Source: Ruegeria atlantica (GTDB taxonomy: Bacteria > Pseudomonadota > Alphaproteobacteria > Rhodobacterales > Rhodobacteraceae). Taken from it: a stretch of 64,000 nucleotides of DNA. The DNA lies in NCBI RefSeq assembly GCF_013032455.1, contig NZ_WQCF01000002.1, positions 496,001 to 560,000 on the forward strand. Direction: 5' to 3'. The notes beneath the pieces were generated by a model. That model worked only from the letters and a program-made list of their open reading frames with translations, was not told the origin of the DNA and made no database searches. Of this stretch, positions 62,441-64,000 are shown in pieces. A program made the position numbers and the translations under genes. Numbering within the stretch: position 1 is the first letter of the stretch; each line of letters starts with the position of its first letter.

Positions 62441-63106
62441 ATGGCGCGACTGTTTCATGTTCCCCTGTCCCCCTATTGCCGTAAGGTCCGCCTGTCTCTG
62501 GCAGAAAAAAAGATCGAGGTTGAGCTGGTCGAAGAGAAATACTGGGAGAAAGACCCGGATTTCCTGCGTCGCAACCCTGCTGGCAAAGTGCCAGTGCTGC
62601 GTCTGGATGGACATGTCATGGCGGAAAGTGCTGCGATTTGCGAATATATCGAGGAAACCCGACCTGAGCCTCCGCTGATGCCAAAGACGGCCGAGGCGCG
62701 ATACGAGGTGCGCCGGCTGGTGGGGTGGTTCGATGACAAGTTCCACCACGAGGTGACTTCTAAGCTTTTGTATGAGCGGGTTAACAAGAAGGTCACGGGT
62801 GAGGGCTATCCGGACAGTAAGAACGTCAAGGAAGGGGCCCGCGCAATCAAATACCATCTGGATTACATGGCTTGGCTGCTGGATCATCGGCGCTGGCTGG
62901 CAGGGGATCAGATGACCTTGGCGGATTTTGCCGCTGCTGCGCATCTTTCGGCGTTGGATTACATTTCGGATGTGGATTGGAACCGTTCTCAGGCGGTTAA
63001 GGATTGGTATGCCAAGATTAAATCCCGACCGGCATTCCGGTCTATTCTGGCGGATCAAGTGCCCGGCTTCCGGCCACCGCCGCATTACGCCGATCTGGAT
63101 TTCTGA
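62441..63106 (+). CDS. Glutathione S-transferase family protein
   Basis: A 221-residue GST. The N-terminal thioredoxin-like domain has PLSPYCRKVRLSLAEK (with Ser/Cys near the glutathione site), NPAGKVPVL and MAESAAICEYIEE. The C-terminal helical domain has LAGDQMTLADFAAAAHL. Start at ATG 62441, MARLFHVPLS; the longer frame back to 62246 runs through mtgA. Substrate unknown. Confidence 0.9.
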   Translation: MARLFHVPLSPYCRKVRLSLAEKKIEVELVEEKYWEKDPDFLRRNPAGKVPVLRLDGHVMAESAAICEYIEETRPEPPLMPKTAEARYEVRRLVGWFDDKFHHEVTSKLLYERVNKKVTGEGYPDSKNVKEGARAIKYHLDYMAWLLDHRRWLAGDQMTLADFAAAAHLSALDYISDVDWNRSQAVKDWYAKIKSRPAFRSILADQVPGFRPPPHYADLDF

Positions 63107-63177
63107 TAGTGTAAAAAGGGGGCTGTCTGCCCCCCATCGCGCAGTTGCGCGATTCCCCCGAGGATATTTTTAGCCAG

Positions 63178-64000
63178 ATGAAGAGCGGATCGGGTTTAAA
63201 GGAAAAGTTGATGGCGCAGGCGCTGAACGAAGGATTTGTATCCTGTCGTATCTGTCGTCCGTGGGATGTGCCGCAGGTTCCGGCCCGGTTGGACGCGTTT
63301 TTACAGGCTGGGTATCATGGTCAAATGGGGTGGATGGCCGAGCGGTCCCACTGGCGGGGCGATCCGGCGGCGCTTTGGCCCGAGGCGCAATCTGTCATCA
63401 TGCTGGCCGAAAGTTATACGCCTGAACATGATCCGACTGAGGTATTGGGCTACCCGGACAAGGCGGCAATCTCAGTCTATGCGCAGAACAAGGATTACCA
63501 TGATCTGGTCAAGAAGCGGCTGAAGCGGTTGGCGCGTTGGCTGATCGCCGAAGCTGGGGGTGAGGTGAAGGTGTTTGTCGATACCGCGCCAGTGCCGGAA
63601 AAGGCTTTGGGTCATGCAGCCGGATTGGGTTGGCAGGGCAAGCATACTAATCTGGTAAGCCGGGACTGGGGCAATTGGGCTTTTATAGGGTCTGTTTTTA
63701 CCACTGTGGACCTGCCTGCCGATATGGCCGAGGTCGATCATTGCGGCTCGTGCCGGGCATGTTTGGATGCCTGCCCGACCGATGCTTTTCCGGCCCCATA
63801 TCAATTGGATGCGCGGCGATGCATCTCTTACCTGACTATTGAACACAAGGGGCCGGTCGACGAAGGCTTGCGTACCAAGTTGGGCAACCGGATTTATGGC
63901 TGTGACGATTGCCTGGCAGCCTGTCCTTGGAACAAGTTTGCAGTTGCGGCGAGTGACATTCGGTATGCCGCCCGGGACGAATTGAAAGCGCCGCCTTTGG
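63178..64000 (+). CDS. queG: Epoxyqueuosine reductase QueG, C-terminus cut by window edge
   Basis: The open frame from ATG 63178 runs to the window end without a stop, giving about 274 residues of a usual ~350. It is a cobalamin-dependent iron-sulfur enzyme for the last step of queuosine-tRNA synthesis. Marks are [19 protein letters not shown] sequence ([15 protein letters not shown]), [14 protein letters not shown], and two 4Fe-4S motifs, [12 protein letters not shown] and [13 protein letters not shown]. The start carries [16 protein letters not shown]. Confidence 0.93.
   Translation, partial: MKSGSGLKEKLMAQALNEGFVSCRICRPWDVPQVPARLDAFLQAGYHGQMGWMAERSHWRGDPAALWPEAQSVIMLAESYTPEHDPTEVLGYPDKAAISVYAQNKDYHDLVKKRLKRLARWLIAEAGGEVKVFVDTAPVPEKALGHAAGLGWQGKHTNLVSRDWGNWAFIGSVFTTVDLPADMAEVDHCGSCRACLDACPTDAFPAPYQLDARRCISYLTIEHKGPVDEGLRTKLGNRIYGCDDCLAACPWNKFAVAASDIRYAARDELKAPPL

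Overview
The window reads as chromosomal DNA of a marine Rhodobacterales (Roseobacter-group) alphaproteobacterium. The evidence is the RegB-SenC-RegA redox locus next to ahcY, the gpsA-tsaD/hemD-mitofilin-HemY block, a TctABC/TctDE locus, the NDUFA9-like gene beside uppP, and gltD-gltB. Codon usage is GC-rich except in the middle of the window. No CRISPR array, rRNA or prophage structural module was seen.

Left core (1-24.7 kb): a truncated PAS/sensor-kinase-like gene, regB (minus) diverging from senC-regA, an HD phosphohydrolase, ahcY with a structured leader, an extensin-like protein, DUF2853, a candidate terminator-tailed small RNA, EVE and YciI proteins, gpsA-tsaD, hemD, a mitofilin-like protein with a hexanucleotide repeat, and HemY. 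Next comes a tricarboxylate module: citryl-CoA lyase, class III CoA transferase and TctA-B-C on minus, divergent from TctD-TctE and a third-component binding protein on plus. A CoxG-like and a PAP2 gene end this part.

Putative genomic island (25.10-51.75 kb): the 3' end of tRNA-Leu(CAG) at 51740-51826 is duplicated at 25104-25122, beside a P4-type integrase that reads inward. This looks like classic tRNA-targeted integration. The first 9 kb is AT-richer. It holds an AlpA-like regulator, an unusual reverse transcriptase (YADN instead of YxDD), a 777-residue membrane/PD-(D/E)XK-like protein, a probable DUF6994 protein, a GIY-YIG protein and a serine recombinase. Seven copies of an 18-bp palindrome (core GTGAACTTGAGTTCAC) lie in the gaps between these genes. 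I consider this the best candidate for an undescribed system, possibly a defence module, a co-regulated regulon or a cassette array. The rest of the island is mixed cargo: cold-shock protein, fatty acid desaturase, ParB-like protein, a small operon with a six-fold Cys-repeat secreted protein, sulfatase-DUF4345-DUF302, a choloylglycine-hydrolase-family protein, an alpha/beta hydrolase, several copies of a degenerate dispersed repeat, and a complete cyanophycin operon (cphA, a Mur-ligase-like partner, cphB, iadA).

Right core (51.8-64 kb): tRNA-Leu, the NDUFA9-like gene, uppP, gltD, a GFA-family gene and gltB, a Hint-domain protein, mtgA, a glutathione S-transferase, and queG, which runs off the end.

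All assignments come from reading motifs by eye. No database search was made.
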